This document shows, one piece after another, positions 22,674-33,885 of a stretch of 64,000 nucleotides of DNA (positions within the stretch are counted from its first letter, which is position 1; each line of letters begins with the position of its first letter). Source of the DNA: Mycogone perniciosa (Eukaryota > Ascomycota > Sordariomycetes > Hypocreales > Hypocreaceae). The DNA lies in assembly GCA_025331125.1 (NCBI GenBank), contig JAOALB010000081.1:1-64000 (forward strand), read 5' to 3'. The notes under the pieces are model-generated. The model had not been told where the DNA came from and searched no databases. It saw nothing but the letters and a program-made list of their open reading frames with translations. Made by a program: the position numbers and the translations under genes.

Positions 22674-25514
22674 TTGCTTGGGAATGGAAACGCCATGGTA
22701 TTACTATTTTTTTTTAATTTTGGAGAACGGCACGAGAAATTTCTTCTCGGGAGACAACAGAAAAATACCCAAAACCCGATAGAACTAAAAAGAGGTGTGC
22801 TACTACTGTAGCAGGGTGGTAGGTAGCTTGGACATGTTCTGCATTCTTTGTTGATATTGTTTGTTGTTATGTAGGTACTATAGGGGGATAGCGAGCGATA
22901 AAAAAATTTGATGTTTTTTTTATACCTTATAAACGATCAGAGATCATGCGTGATCTGGGCCACATTCACATGCCAATGGTTTATTGGCTTACTCGTACGT
23001 ACTCCGTATGTCTACTCGTCTTCACGGACCACGCGGAGCCGCTCCACGGAGGGATTTGAGTGACAGACAATTCGGACCCAATCCGACGCCTCCAGAGCAC
23101 CGGGCGACACAGGATTTATTAATAATGTTCCCTATACGAAGTAGTATATTATTTGACTTGCTGAAGGGCGCGTTGGGCGAAAGGACCATGTAGTTTCCAG
23201 GCCCGGTGACGCTATCTTAGGGCTTAAATACCTAGGTATGTATATACGAAGTACGGAGTATCTACTACTTTATAAATGGTAAAAGAGCACCTGGTTTTTA
23301 TAGTACTTCGTGGACATCAGCCAAAAGGATTTTGCCTTTTTTTATGATTTTTGAGCGAAAAAAAGTAAATATACTTGGCTGACCCAGAGATTTTGTGCCT
23401 AAATTTTTTGAAAAGCGAAGTCCTTTTATTAGTTGGTTTCCAGAGGACCTACCAACGGGTAAGTTGTTGGCACTTCCTTCATCGCCTGATTTTCGCGGGG
23501 AATAGTTACATGTATACGGAGTACCACTTCAGAGCATGATGTCTGATTGGTTAGTATCCCTGAAAGTGACCGCTATGCTCCTTTCGCGCACTCCAAGGGA
23601 TAGAATCCGAGCGTAACTTTTCTGTACCTCGGATACAGAATTGTACTACGTAGTCAACCCGCCGAGGACTTCGCGGAGTGCTCTGGCATTCTTAATGGAG
23701 TTTGTGTGGGCATTAAGAAGTGCAACATATTGAGTTATGGCTTGTGTGGTCATGGGGGGCTTGGTGATGGTGGCTTGGCCCTCGTATTTAATACTAGTAT
23801 CGCCAAGCATAAAAATCCGTCTCTTTTCTCAAACATGGGGAAAGTGAAAAGAAATTGCGAATATCCAGAATCGGTTATCTGCAGCATGCTAGAGTGGGAG
23901 TTTTGTCTTATACAGACGCGTTCCGTTCTCTCGTGGGAGAAAGTCAGGGAGAAAGTCAAGGAGAGAGAGACAGACAAGAGCCAACTTTTGAGACTCCATG
24001 ATGCATATTCCGCAGATTACAAACGCCATCGTGGAGTCTTTGTGAATCGAGAACCTTGGACGGTTTCATAGACCCCGCCTGAAAATTGGACTGCGCAGAG
24101 GATCTTTGATTAAGTGTTGGCGGAAGAACAGACACTGTCTCAGACCGTTACGATAAGGTCACTCTGTGGATACTCTTGCGCTTCGTACTTCGTATACCTA
24201 CATCTGGAATGGGCACAGAGCTGAGAATAAGTGTTTGCTGTGGACTTGCGAAAGGCGGGTGCTAGCTTTATTAATATTTAACATGTCCTTCTACGAAGTA
24301 CTCCGTACTCGTGCCGATGTTGGTATTTTAGCCGTTTATACGAAGTACGAGGTACAGAGTAAGAGCCTTGTATGTATGTATGGCATGGCAAAAGATGCGT
24401 TCATGCAACAATCCAATCCGGGGGTGACGCTCTCCCACGTTTTAGCCTCGGCCCTTTTCCCATCTACAGCCTCGATTGCTCGACATGACAGAGACCGAAC
24501 TGGCTTTCGGCTTCCTTGTGCGCTATCCTTATGTCGGCCCTATGTCTCTTCTAGGCCTACTTCGCACTGGCACTAGTATTTTATCAGCTGTTTTTTAAGG
24601 AGGAGAAGCATTGGATAATCAGCCAGCTCGTACTCTAGACTCCGAACATTAAATGGTGTTGCGAATAGTGTCCAATAATAGTGCAATAAAAGATGCTCAG
24701 ACCCCAACTCGGTATTTTAACACCGAGGATTCCGAAACTAGGATCCACAACGTAGTCACTCCAGGGCGTTTATGCAGCGGCTAAATAACGGACCGACAAT
24801 CATATGTGGATGGCTCGGTTATATCGGTATTAGAAGCCCGAGATACAGGGTTCATGTCTTGCGCCAGAAGCAAAAAGTCGAAGCTCCTCCACTTACAAAC
24901 GCAGCCTATCCATGATATTGGGGACCATGGAGCTTCCAAATTCCGTATCCCGGAGAAGCAAGCTGTCAAACCCACAGAATGATTGGCCTGGAGTGGCGCC
25001 GGTCAAAACTCCGGTATGGTCAGGAGTAGTTTTTCAACAGCTGTGACATCATGAGAGAAAAAGGGGAATACCGAAGAGACAATACAGTGATTGCAAACCA
25101 CCACGTGGAGCTTCTATCCCAACAATTTACAGGCTGCAATACCTTCTCCTCTCTCGCACTCTTCGCCCCATTTTCCGTATTTGGTCTTCCGCGACTCATT
25201 GTTGCCAAGGTCTCTCCCGCTTATCGAACATTGATATCATCCTGAACCTTGACCCCCGTCGGGGATCGTCAACTACCGAGATCAGCTCAGCCATTGTCAT
25301 CCTATCTGACGTGAACTGACAAAGTAATATTTTCCTATTTCTCCCCCCCTTAAAAGACTTCTTCTTCTTCAATTCTCGGATTCAGCTTCCCTCCTGTACT
25401 TCCCGTTTGTCCGTAACTTCAAAAAAAGCCCATCCCCCCTTACAACTCCCTTCCTTACCAGAACACATCTCGACGCTCGTCCCGGTTCTGTAATCGACTC
25501 CTCATTCACATAAT
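22674..25514. other. 2.8-kb interval upstream of glycerol-3-phosphate dehydrogenase
   Basis: No supported gene. TACGGAGTAC-type motifs at 22999-23008, 23251-23260, 23515-23524 and 24298-24308. A CT-rich tract at about 25338-25378 directly upstream of the next start codon is typical of fungal core promoters. Confidence 0.45.
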
Positions 25515-27603
25515 ATGGCTCGAGGCTTTTCGAGCTTAAGACGACCCCTCCTGGGATTCACTGCCGCCGCTACTGCGGGAGGCGCCATCATCTACACCAC
25601 CCGCAACAGGATATCGCACAACCAAAGACCCCTAGCAGACGTTAAGTGCGACAACACAGGCCATATCATCCCGCCATCGTTCCCCGCCATCAAGTCACGA
25701 TTAGAACAGCTTGCCGAGCTGCAGCGTCACAGCTCAAGTAGCGGATCTTCTGATGAGTACGATCTCCTCATCATCGGCGCCGGTGCGACTGGCGCCGGCA
25801 TCGCCCTCGATGCCGTAACCCGTGGTCTAAAGGTCGCTGTCGTGGATCGTGACGACTTCTCCGCTGGCACCAGCTCCAAGAGCACGAAGCTTGTCCATGG
25901 CGGCGTGCGCTACCTCGAAAAGGCCGTCTGGAACCTCGACTACTCACAGCTTCAGCTTGTCATGGAGGCACTTCACGAACGCAAGACCTTTCTCACCATC
26001 TCACCCCACCTTTCCAACTCACTACCCATCTTGCTACCCCTTCAGAGCTGGTTTCAGGCACCCTATATGTGGATTGGTACGAAGGCCTACGACCTGCTTG
26101 CTGGCTCGCAGGGCCTGGAGAGTTCATATGCCATGGGCAGAAGCAAGGCCCTTGCAAATTTCCCTCAGTTGCGCAGGGATAATTTGGTCGGCGCCCTGGT
26201 TTACTATGACGGACAGCATAATGATTCTCGGATGAATGTCTCGCTTGCGCTTACAGCATCATTGTATGGCGCAACTGTCTTGAACCACGTCGAAGTTACG
26301 GCCTTGGAGAAGGATGCAAGTGGTACGATCTGCGGCGCAAAGCTTCGAGACGTCATGGCTCCCCTGGATAACGGCGATGGAAAGGAGTTCTCCATACGTG
26401 CCAAGGGCGTGATCAACGCTACTGGACCTTTCGCCGACGCTGTTGAACGGATGGACGATCCTTCTCGCAAGGCTCTTGTGGCTCCCGCCTCTGGCGCCCA
26501 CATAATGCTTCCTGGAAATCTGTGTCCGAATGGCATGGGAATGCTCGATGCGGCGACTTCTGATGGGCGAGTTATTTTTGTGCTGCCGTGGCAGGGATAC
26601 ACACTCGCTGGCACGACGGACAGTGCTTGTGAGATTGAACGGGAACCTGTTGCGCAACAGGACGATGTGGATTTCATCCTGAAGGAGGTTAGCAAAATGC
26701 TGGCGCCGGAGTCGCAGCTTACACGCGCAGATGTCCTTGCCACCTGGTCTGGTGAGTGTTGAGATCTATGTCATATTGATGAATGTCATACTAACACTAA
26801 TCTTCATAGGAATCCGTCCTCTTGTCCGAGACCCCAAAGCCAAGAACACTGAATCTCTAGTCCGAAGTCACCTCGTTACCGTCTCTCCGTCTGGTCTCCT
26901 TACCTGCGCCGGTGGCAAATGGACCACCTATCGCCAGATGGCCGAAGATGCCGTCGACGAGGCTATCAAGACCTTCAAACTGACACCATCTGCCGTCCCT
27001 CTTCCCGATATCAGCGGCGCTGGACTTCCCGGCCTTAGGACCACCGGCTCTTGCATTACCCGGAATGTTCCTCTCCTCGGTGCCCATGGTTACTCACCTG
27101 CCCTCGCCTCGCAGCTGATGGAGGTTCATCCCATTGATGCCGATGTCGCTCACCACCTCGCTCACAACTACGGTGATCGTGCCTGGGCCGTGCTTGGTTC
27201 CTCCGCCTCGCCGTCTGCCACATCTCGTCTTGTATCCACCCTTCCCTTCATTGAGGCTGAAATCCGCCATGGCGTTCGATCCGAGGCTGCCTGCACAGCC
27301 GCCGACCTAATCTCCCGCCGCACACGACTCGCTTTCCTCGACATTGACAAGGCCCTGAGAGCACTCCCGCGCGTCATTGACGTCATGGCTGAGGAGCTTA
27401 GTTGGAGCACCGCACGGAAGCAGCACGAGTGGAGCGAGGCCATTTCATTCTTCAAGTCTATGGGCTTAGCGCATGACAAGTTAAAAATCACTCGCGAGGA
27501 GGTCCAGGCCTTGCCAGCCCCAACTACTAAGGTGCCTACGGTATCAAGTGGAGGACAGGACATTGAGCTGGGGAAACTGGAAGCTAATGGCGTTATGGCA
27601 TGA
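25515..27603 (+). CDS. GUT2: Mitochondrial FAD-dependent glycerol-3-phosphate dehydrogenase
   Basis: Exons 25515-26751 and 26810-27603 give 676 residues. The N-terminus combines an Arg-rich presequence (ARGFSSLRRPLL) with a hydrophobic stretch, as expected for an inner-membrane-associated mitochondrial protein. FAD-binding IIGAGATGAG at 86-95; family signature GTSSKSTKLVHGGVRYLE at about 118-135; VINATGPFAD near 300; LTCAGGKWTTYRQMAEDAV begins the C-terminal part of the catalytic domain, followed by the conserved C-terminal helical domain. It oxidises glycerol-3-phosphate to dihydroxyacetone phosphate and passes electrons to ubiquinone. It is the third step of the glycerol module, downstream of the kinase product. 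The 58-bp intron has branch site CTAAC and is cleanly framed. Confidence 0.95.
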
Positions 27604-28865
27604 AGAGACAGTTCAATTTTTTCCACTTCAGTAAAATTGAAGAAGATTTAACGTACATAGTTTGTTTTCGGCATAGTGAGGAGGGGGCTTATGATACCTT
27701 GGGTTTGATCTGAGCTAGTATAGATCTTCATGGGATGGCCGAATTGCATTTGCATTGTTTGTTAGTAGCGTTGGGATATATATACTGAATTTGAATTAGA
27801 CTTATGTTTTCTTTTGTTTAAATAAATTATATGTTTTTTGAGGCAATCGAAAATGCAATATATTTGGCTTGATGATGATTGTATTTACCACTTTTATACC
27901 ATTGCACATATTACTTATTTTATACCCCCGTTACTATGGACAACCCGTATATAGCAGTTGTTTACAATGCTAGTATACGAATATAATAGTAAAAGCTCTG
28001 AATACTCTTATCGGTTAACCACTTACTAGCTTGGGGTATCTATGTTTTTGCAGTCCCTGTTTTATCGTCACCCGCTTGTTTGGCTAGGCAGCTCGTTTAT
28101 ATATATCGGCTTTTCGAAATTAGCTAAAAGCTCTATAATTGCAATGAAGGGTTTATATTGAAATATTAAAAAGTTACACTGGACGCTCTTCTACCCGTTT
28201 ATTGCGTAGGGGCTGTCATGATACGATAATTGAATCGTATATCCAACTCGTTTTGTGAACATTTGTGAATCGCTGCCGTATCCTGATTCCTCAATACTAA
28301 CCACTCCTTACCCTTTAGCTCACCACCTGTTTAACTGTATCCCGGCGTAAATAACATTGACACTCTCCCAGCGTTTAAAGGATGCCAGTAGTAAATTCAC
28401 TCCCCTTCCCAGTTGATACTTGCAGCTGCTCCTATCATGTCGATCGAAATTACTTCCACGTTGACTTTAGGCAGCATGCTGAAGTTATCGCCGAAGATCA
28501 GAAGACGACCAATCCATTCTGCCCGTATAGATCTGTATATAAGTGCGTGATGTGTGATTTTGATGGATAATCCCCTTCCCTGTGGTTTCCTCACTTCGAC
28601 TTCCACAGAGGGTAATTCCTCATATATATTCCACAATTTTTCAGCATACTGAAGGGAAATCTGAGCTCTCCAATAATAGAGTATTTTCAGTCCTGGGATA
28701 TCGCCCCTTTGCCTACCTTGCAGGCATGCAAACAACGGGAATTTTGGAACAACACCTGGTGGGCAGCTGTTGTCTTCCTCGCTAACCCACCACTTGCCCT
28801 AATTTCTTTTACCTATTTATTGGTTCAAAAAGAGGAGACTTCTGTTTCTTTTCTTTTCTCTTCTT
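27604..28865. other. AT-rich interval
   Basis: Bases 27780-28230 are strongly AT-rich. A minus-strand frame around 28400-28735 has no recognisable content. No gene supported. Confidence 0.4.
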
Positions 28866-29226
28866 CAAGTTTGGCTCGAGTGAAAAAAAAAATTCACCGT
28901 TCCTCAACTTTTTGGAGAAACTCGCCTTTTCTCCCACTTTCGAGGGAAGCCTACCACGGCCCATCGCCATCAAAAGCCCACTCGTTTCTAGCTCTTTTTT
29001 TAATAACTTTAATCACAGCTACACAGAGGACTAGTGGAAGGACGAGAGAGACATTAGCATCATGTGGTTTGTGACCCAATTTCGCTGATCCCAAGGCATC
29101 GAGGAGGCTGACTTTGAACACATCAAGGATAAACGTCGAGTTTTAGAATCCAGTTCTCCGACCGACAACAACTTCAGACTCTAACAAGGAGAAGCTGGTT
29201 ATATAAAACCCCGCTCTGAGTCCGAA

Positions 29227-30355
29227 ATGGCCAGTGAACCCGACTTTCGAAGAAGGGACCGGGGCAGTCCTGTCCCTCGTCTTTTTCGATACAGATTTGG
29301 ACAAAGAACCCCGCAAGGAGCTGCACCGTGGCGCAGTAGACAACCGACTTTCCCAAGGTACACCGGCGAGAATATCATGGACTGGTATATCCACGACCGA
29401 CTTTGTTGGATCTGGAACGAAGAGCGAGGACTATGGTCACCTGAAGAAAGACAAGCTTTTGTGGAATGGGTTGATAAAGCGAGGATCACACAAACCTCCA
29501 TGTCAATGAGCAAACACCCGCTAACGAGATACCTAAAACGCCGCGAGCCGAACTGGGGACACTTCCTCGTCTTGAGAGCGATATTTGGCACATCCAGATG
29601 CTCGACGCAAGACTGGTGGCAAGATTTCAAGATGAAATACCCGCGAGCAACTGAGGACGCGCCCCCTGGTATACTGCCGAAACGGGTCGCAAATGTGTTG
29701 GAAACTAATATAATGGCACCGCCATCAATTGCCCCGATAGCCACAGTGGAGGATAAGGGCCAAGCACGGAAGCGTAATGAGAACACTTTGCTGACCACCA
29801 TCAGCTCAGACAACGTGACTCAAGAGGGTAAGTGCATGCTCCAAGCCGTCACAGTAGTGAATGTTGAGGAGGACGCTGCTAATACTTTGTCTAGAAGTGC
29901 GCCAGAGAGGAGAACCACGGCAATTATACTCACGACGACGAGAAGCCAATGGAGTGATGCTGGACAGCCCATCTTCGGAGGTCGAAGAAGTCACTATGCG
30001 AACCGCCATCGAGGAGGGCTATGATGCCCAACAATACCAGCGAGAGCAAGAGGAAGATCCCGCTGATCAGGAGACGCTCGAGTCGGACCTAGAGTGGTTT
30101 GAATTCATGACCAGCGCTTCGGCTCAGAAGTCACAGAGGTGTTGCAGTCATGAGAAGGAGCTCAAGAAGCAGGGAAAACGGCAAGAAAAGTTAATCGCCG
30201 ACCTGACCGAGTATGTCCAGAAGCTGGAAGAGCGATTACAGGCACATGATGCAACTGTCAGTAGTGTGGTGGAGGACCAGAAGAAGGCTCAGAAGTGGCA
30301 TGAGCGTGTTAACAAACGAATGTGGGCGATGAAAACAAGGCTGGAGAGGAAGTAA
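29227..30355 (+). CDS. Unrecognised protein, tandem paralogue 1 (conserved domain plus coiled coil)
   Basis: Exons 29227-29827 and 29895-30355 give 353 residues; the 67-bp intron has donor GTAAGT, branch GCTAAT and acceptor TAG. I do not recognise the family. An Arg-rich leader (1-44) precedes a domain at 45-171 rich in invariant Trp, His and Pro: NIMDWYIHDRL, LWSPEERQAFVEWV, KHPLTRYL, NWGHFLVLRAIFG, DWWQDFKMKYPRA. By eye, 62 of 127 positions equal those of the neighbouring paralogue, without gaps. A charged linker and a C-terminal coiled coil (about 255-353) follow, ending in WHERVNKRMWAM. The WSPEER...W and QDWW spacing faintly recalls Myb/SANT-like domains, which is only a suggestion. No signal peptide or membrane helix. 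Confidence 0.7.
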
Positions 30356-30911
30356 ATAGCGGTATGGTAATTGAGGAAGAAGACCGCGGATATGTAATGT
30401 TAGAGTAAGGACTATGAGGACTTCAAGGTAATGAAAAGCAATGGTAATCGCCGTAACTCATCTGTTCAACTTGTGTCTTTAAGAAGACTTGAAAGAATGC
30501 CCACTTCTGCATCTCTTTGTGTGTTTACCTAGTAACGTGATATTGACGGATTATTTAGTGGCCTGACGGAGTAGGGCATCAAGCTGGCAGCTGGCGGGTT
30601 GCTAGCCAGCCGATTTGCTGCTCAAGAAATATAAAAACGTTCTCTAGATTCGACGTGTGCAAAAATTTTCACTCCTACACACCTTCTGGAGAGACTCAAC
30701 CTCTCGCTCTTGCATATCAAGAGAACTTTATCCAACCAGCACCACTAAAGGTGTCCGCAAACCCCATACCGGCCTCTAGTCAGGCATCAGACTGCTCTGG
30801 CGAGACGTACGAGTCCCCCGAAACAAAAAGAGTGGAATCAGCTTCATGGGGTTGGTTGCCCAGTCGGCCTGATCAACAATCATTCGAGGGTATGCAAAGA
30901 CCATCGGCATC

Positions 30912-32051
30912 ATGAGTTACCAGCCAACTTCGGATCAAGACATGCTTCCACCGTATAAGGGTGGTAATATTGTCGACTGGCACATATATTCCCGACTTTG
31001 GGGGATCTGGCAGACTGAGTCCAGATCATGGTCGCGTCAAGACAAAGCAACATTCTTGTCCTGGGTACACAGGGCGAAAGTGACAGGAGCCACGGGCACG
31101 CTGAGCAGGCATCCTCTCACCCAGTTTCTCCGTTGGGGGGCACCGGACTGGGGACATTTTGTCATTCTCAGAGCCATGTTCGGCGCTTCTTACTGCACTG
31201 GACAGCCCTGGTGGCTGGATTTCAAAACCAGATACCCGAGAGCCCTTGAAGATGCACCACGAGGTGTGGTTCCTAGAAGAGTTGAAGAGGTTATACGATC
31301 CGGCGTGTTAGCACCACCATCAGATGTCCCAATCCCCACGAGGGAGCGGATGAGTCACTGGCAGCAACAATCAGCGGAAAACAGACGGGTCGCGATCTAC
31401 CAGCCAGCTATTGGGGATCCAGCGGAGCCTTTTCCTGAAGACGCACCGGAAGTCAAAGGCGAGAACTCCAGCGAGCTGCAGCTAGACAGCGAACGTGGAA
31501 ATGTTTCCCTAGATTCTGCGCCAGCACAACCGAACCCAAAGAAGAAAAAGCACAAGAGGAAGCAAACCAACTCGGAAAATGTTGGCCCGGAAAAGACCGA
31601 AAAGACCCAGCGAGAGGAAGTCTTGGAGGAACAGGTTGAAGAGACAGATGAGCCAGAGCCAGAGCCCGAGACGAAGCGACAGAAGAAGAAGAAGAAGAAG
31701 AAGCGAGCCAATTCGGAAGAGCTTGGTCAGAAAAACACCAAGAAACCCCGGCGAGAGATAATTGTCGTGGAGGAGCTGGTTGAAGAGACAGATGAGCCAG
31801 ACCCCGAGTGGTCCGATTTCATCAACAAGTCCGCGAAACTTGAGCAGAAACAGGGCGATTCGGAGACCATCAAGGCACTGGAGGAACAGGTTAAAAATCA
31901 GAAGAGCCAGATTTCGGACTTGGCTACTACGGTTCGAAAGCAACACGAGCTCATCAAAAATTTGGAGGCCCGCCAAAATGCAGCCGAGGAATGGCACAAG
32001 CGTTCCGACAAGAGGATGCAGGCGATGAGGGAGGCAGTTGCTCGCGCGTAA
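30912..32051 (+). CDS. Unrecognised protein, tandem paralogue 2 (conserved domain plus coiled coil)
   Basis: Intronless, 379 residues. The shared domain spans 15-141: NIVDWHIYSRL, SWSRQDKATFLSWV, RHPLTQFL, DWGHFVILRAMFG, PWWLDFKTRYPRA, EDAPRGVVPRRV. It lacks the Arg-rich leader of paralogue 1. The linker contains lysine clusters (KKKKHKRK and a run of seven or more Lys) that would serve as nuclear localisation signals, within two tandem copies of a ~43-residue unit ending VEETDEP. The C-terminal ~90 residues form a coiled coil (ETIKALEEQVKNQKSQISDL) ending in WHKRSDKRMQAM, the same motif as in paralogue 1. Paralogue 1 has an intron at the linker position where this gene has none. Likely a nuclear, oligomeric protein (inference); function unknown. 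Confidence 0.75.
   Translation: MSYQPTSDQDMLPPYKGGNIVDWHIYSRLWGIWQTESRSWSRQDKATFLSWVHRAKVTGATGTLSRHPLTQFLRWGAPDWGHFVILRAMFGASYCTGQPWWLDFKTRYPRALEDAPRGVVPRRVEEVIRSGVLAPPSDVPIPTRERMSHWQQQSAENRRVAIYQPAIGDPAEPFPEDAPEVKGENSSELQLDSERGNVSLDSAPAQPNPKKKKHKRKQTNSENVGPEKTEKTQREEVLEEQVEETDEPEPEPETKRQKKKKKKKRANSEELGQKNTKKPRREIIVVEELVEETDEPDPEWSDFINKSAKLEQKQGDSETIKALEEQVKNQKSQISDLATTVRKQHELIKNLEARQNAAEEWHKRSDKRMQAMREAVARA
31537..31812 (+). repeat. Internal tandem repeat coding for lysine-rich linker
   Basis: Two imperfect copies of a ~130-nt unit within paralogue 2, each starting with a lysine run and ending with a near-identical stretch containing GTTGAAGAGACAGATGAGCC (about 31636-31655 and 31779-31798). 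The repeat is absent from paralogue 1, so it arose after the gene duplication or was lost there. Confidence 0.75.
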
Positions 32052-32191
32052 AGGGTGGTGGTATCTTGATTGAGGAAAGAAGACTATTATGGAGCAACTA
32101 GTGTCGGAATAATAAGGGTTTTACAGGCAATGAAAAGCAATGGGAATCATAAAAAAACAAAAACGAAAAAAACTGCTCTCCTGCTCGCTGT

Positions 32192-33343
32192 CTACATCGC
32201 CTCATGTCCCAAAGACTTTCCACCAACGTAGCCTTCCGCAGTGTCGACAAACAATTTTCGTCCCTTGACCCACGACACCATGATGCCAAACAGTTTCCAG
32301 TTGCCAATCTGGCCAGTGGCGTACTTCTGTCCGAGAGAAAGGAAGATCATCGTCTTGCCCGCCGGCTTGTACGTTGGAATGGATCCCTTGCCTGTTAGAG
32401 TGGCATCCAGAGCGGACGCTAAGTGGATGATCTGGCCATCAGTAATGGTGAGCTGCTTCGGCTCTCTGTTGCCCACGTCGCCAAGGGCCCAGATGTTCTC
32501 CGTACCGACGACTCGAAACTTGTCATCCAACTTGACATTGCCGTCCGAGTCCAGAAAGTCGTGTGGGACAAATTCGGTGTTGACTCGAATTCCGTAAACA
32601 GGGATGTAGGCATCCGCAGCAATCGTGGTCCCGTTGTCCAGCGTCAAGGTTTGTGATGTTCCGTCCTCGCTGGGCTGGGCGTTTATGACTTTTGATTTGC
32701 GAACGAGCTTGACGCCGAGCTTCTGCAGGTCTTTATCCATCGTGGAGCGAACGGATGGGAGGGTGTCCTTTGTGCTTTCCAAGGGAAGCTCTCCGTTGAT
32801 CACGAGAGTGACTTGCTTCTGGCTTCCGTACTTGGCGGCCAGCTCGCCAGCTACCTCGATTCCGGTGGCGCCAGCTCCGGCAACAACGATAGTCTTTGCA
32901 TCTCCGACTTTCTTCTGGAGCGCATGCCATGCTGAGAGCGTCTCATCATGTGTGCCAATGGGCTTGAAGGGAAGCCCACTCGAAAGTCGCGAACCGGTGG
33001 CAATAACCAGCTGGTCGTATGGAATACTGCGGTCGCCGCCATCGTTGGTGAGAATGTCAACGGAGTTGGCGGACTGGTTGATGCTCTTCGCCTTGCCGAG
33101 GACGAACTCGAATTGATCGGCCGAGTGCTGCTTGAACGCATCCGCGATGGGGAGGAATAAGGACTTGTCGGGAATTGCTCCGGGAATAACACCCCGAGTG
33201 GCTGCGACGTTCCAGAAGAAGTGGCTGTTGGGAGAAACGAGGATGACCTTGACGCTGGTCTTGGGGACGGTGTATTTGAGAAGCCTATGCGCGAGCGGCA
33301 GACCGGCCCAGCCTGCGCCGAGGATAACGACAGTCTTAGCCAT
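32192..33343 (-). CDS. AIFM2/FSP1-like FAD-dependent NAD(P)H oxidoreductase
   Basis: Intronless, 383 residues from the ATG at 33343. Two nucleotide folds of the pyridine-nucleotide disulfide oxidoreductase superfamily: FAD-binding VVILGAGWAG at 5-14, and NAD(P)H-binding VVAGAGATGIEVAGEL near 145-160; IWALGDVGN is the second FAD contact typical of the class. The redox-active CxxC pair of glutathione/thioredoxin reductases is absent, and the overall layout fits the AIF-M2/FSP1/AMID group, which passes electrons from NAD(P)H to quinones. No N-terminal targeting peptide is visible. An in-frame non-ATG extension exists but starts with TTG. It ends 140 bp from the end of tandem paralogue 2 and is read towards it; its promoter is shared with the divergent Zn2Cys6 gene at 33886. 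Confidence 0.85.
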   Translation of the reverse strand: MAKTVVILGAGWAGLPLAHRLLKYTVPKTSVKVILVSPNSHFFWNVAATRGVIPGAIPDKSLFLPIADAFKQHSADQFEFVLGKAKSINQSANSVDILTNDGGDRSIPYDQLVIATGSRLSSGLPFKPIGTHDETLSAWHALQKKVGDAKTIVVAGAGATGIEVAGELAAKYGSQKQVTLVINGELPLESTKDTLPSVRSTMDKDLQKLGVKLVRKSKVINAQPSEDGTSQTLTLDNGTTIAADAYIPVYGIRVNTEFVPHDFLDSDGNVKLDDKFRVVGTENIWALGDVGNREPKQLTITDGQIIHLASALDATLTGKGSIPTYKPAGKTMIFLSLGQKYATGQIGNWKLFGIMVSWVKGRKLFVDTAEGYVGGKSLGHEAM

Positions 33344-33885
33344 TAGATACTTCGTCTGGGTGTTTTGCTTGAGTTGGCTGAGTTGGTGAATCAAGTTGAC
33401 AAGTCTCTTTGGATAGGCGAGCTGGGTTTTAAAGAGCTGTCGCGTGGCGGACTGTGAGCCGCAGTGTCGTCGGTCTCGGCCATCGTGCCAGCAAAAAGGT
33501 TTGTCCTTGCTCAGTTATCTTGCGGCAACAGCGATGCCTGCGCCTGATAATCGAACAAGGCGAGATCTTAATGCACGATCGCCATTGGTGTGGGTCCATC
33601 GATGCAACAGGGATCCTGGACCGAGCTCCGTGTCCGAGACCGATCCTCCGTTGCGCTTAGTCATCGCTTACTGCTCGTCTCTTGTGCGTATGTGTGCATC
33701 CTCGGGGCTCACCAAACCAACATCGCTCGATCTCGGTCTCGGTCTCGCCCGAATATCGAGACCGAAACCATCGCATGCCACACCAGATTTCTGTCTAGGT
33801 ACGGCCTGAAGCTAGGCTGCTGGGGTGCATTTTAGCCGCATAGTCTATCCGACAGCTGGCGCCGCTCTCGCTCGTCCCGCCTCCG
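33344..33885. other. Divergent promoter between oxidoreductase and Zn2Cys6 genes
   Basis: 540 bp between two outward-reading genes. Contains a CTCGATCTCGGTCTCGGTCTCG stretch (33727-33748, short GGTCTC repeats) and the half-sites CGGTCTCGG. Zinc-cluster proteins often bind CGG repeats, so autoregulation is possible but untested. Confidence 0.45.

Larger units (their letters stand above)
28866..32160 (+). repeat. Tandem duplication carrying two paralogous genes
   Basis: The two genes at 29227 and 30912 are paralogues, and the homology extends beyond the coding parts. About 340 bp upstream of gene 1 (from 28880, GTGAAAAAAAAAATTCAC, then TTTTTGGAGAAACTC) aligns with about 260 bp upstream of gene 2 (from 30651, GTGTGCAAAAATTTTCAC, then CTTCTGGAGAGACTC). 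Downstream, ATTGAGGAAGAAGAC and AATGAAAAGCAATGG after gene 1 match ATTGAGGAAAGAAGAC and AATGAAAAGCAATGG after gene 2. Units run roughly 28880-30460 and 30651-32145. A segmental tandem duplication followed by divergence explains this. Confidence 0.75.

Noticed and set aside
30655..30915. 86-codon open stretch ending over the start of tandem paralogue 2
   Set aside because: It has no ATG, its upstream part aligns with noncoding sequence upstream of paralogue 1, and no splice path improves the protein.
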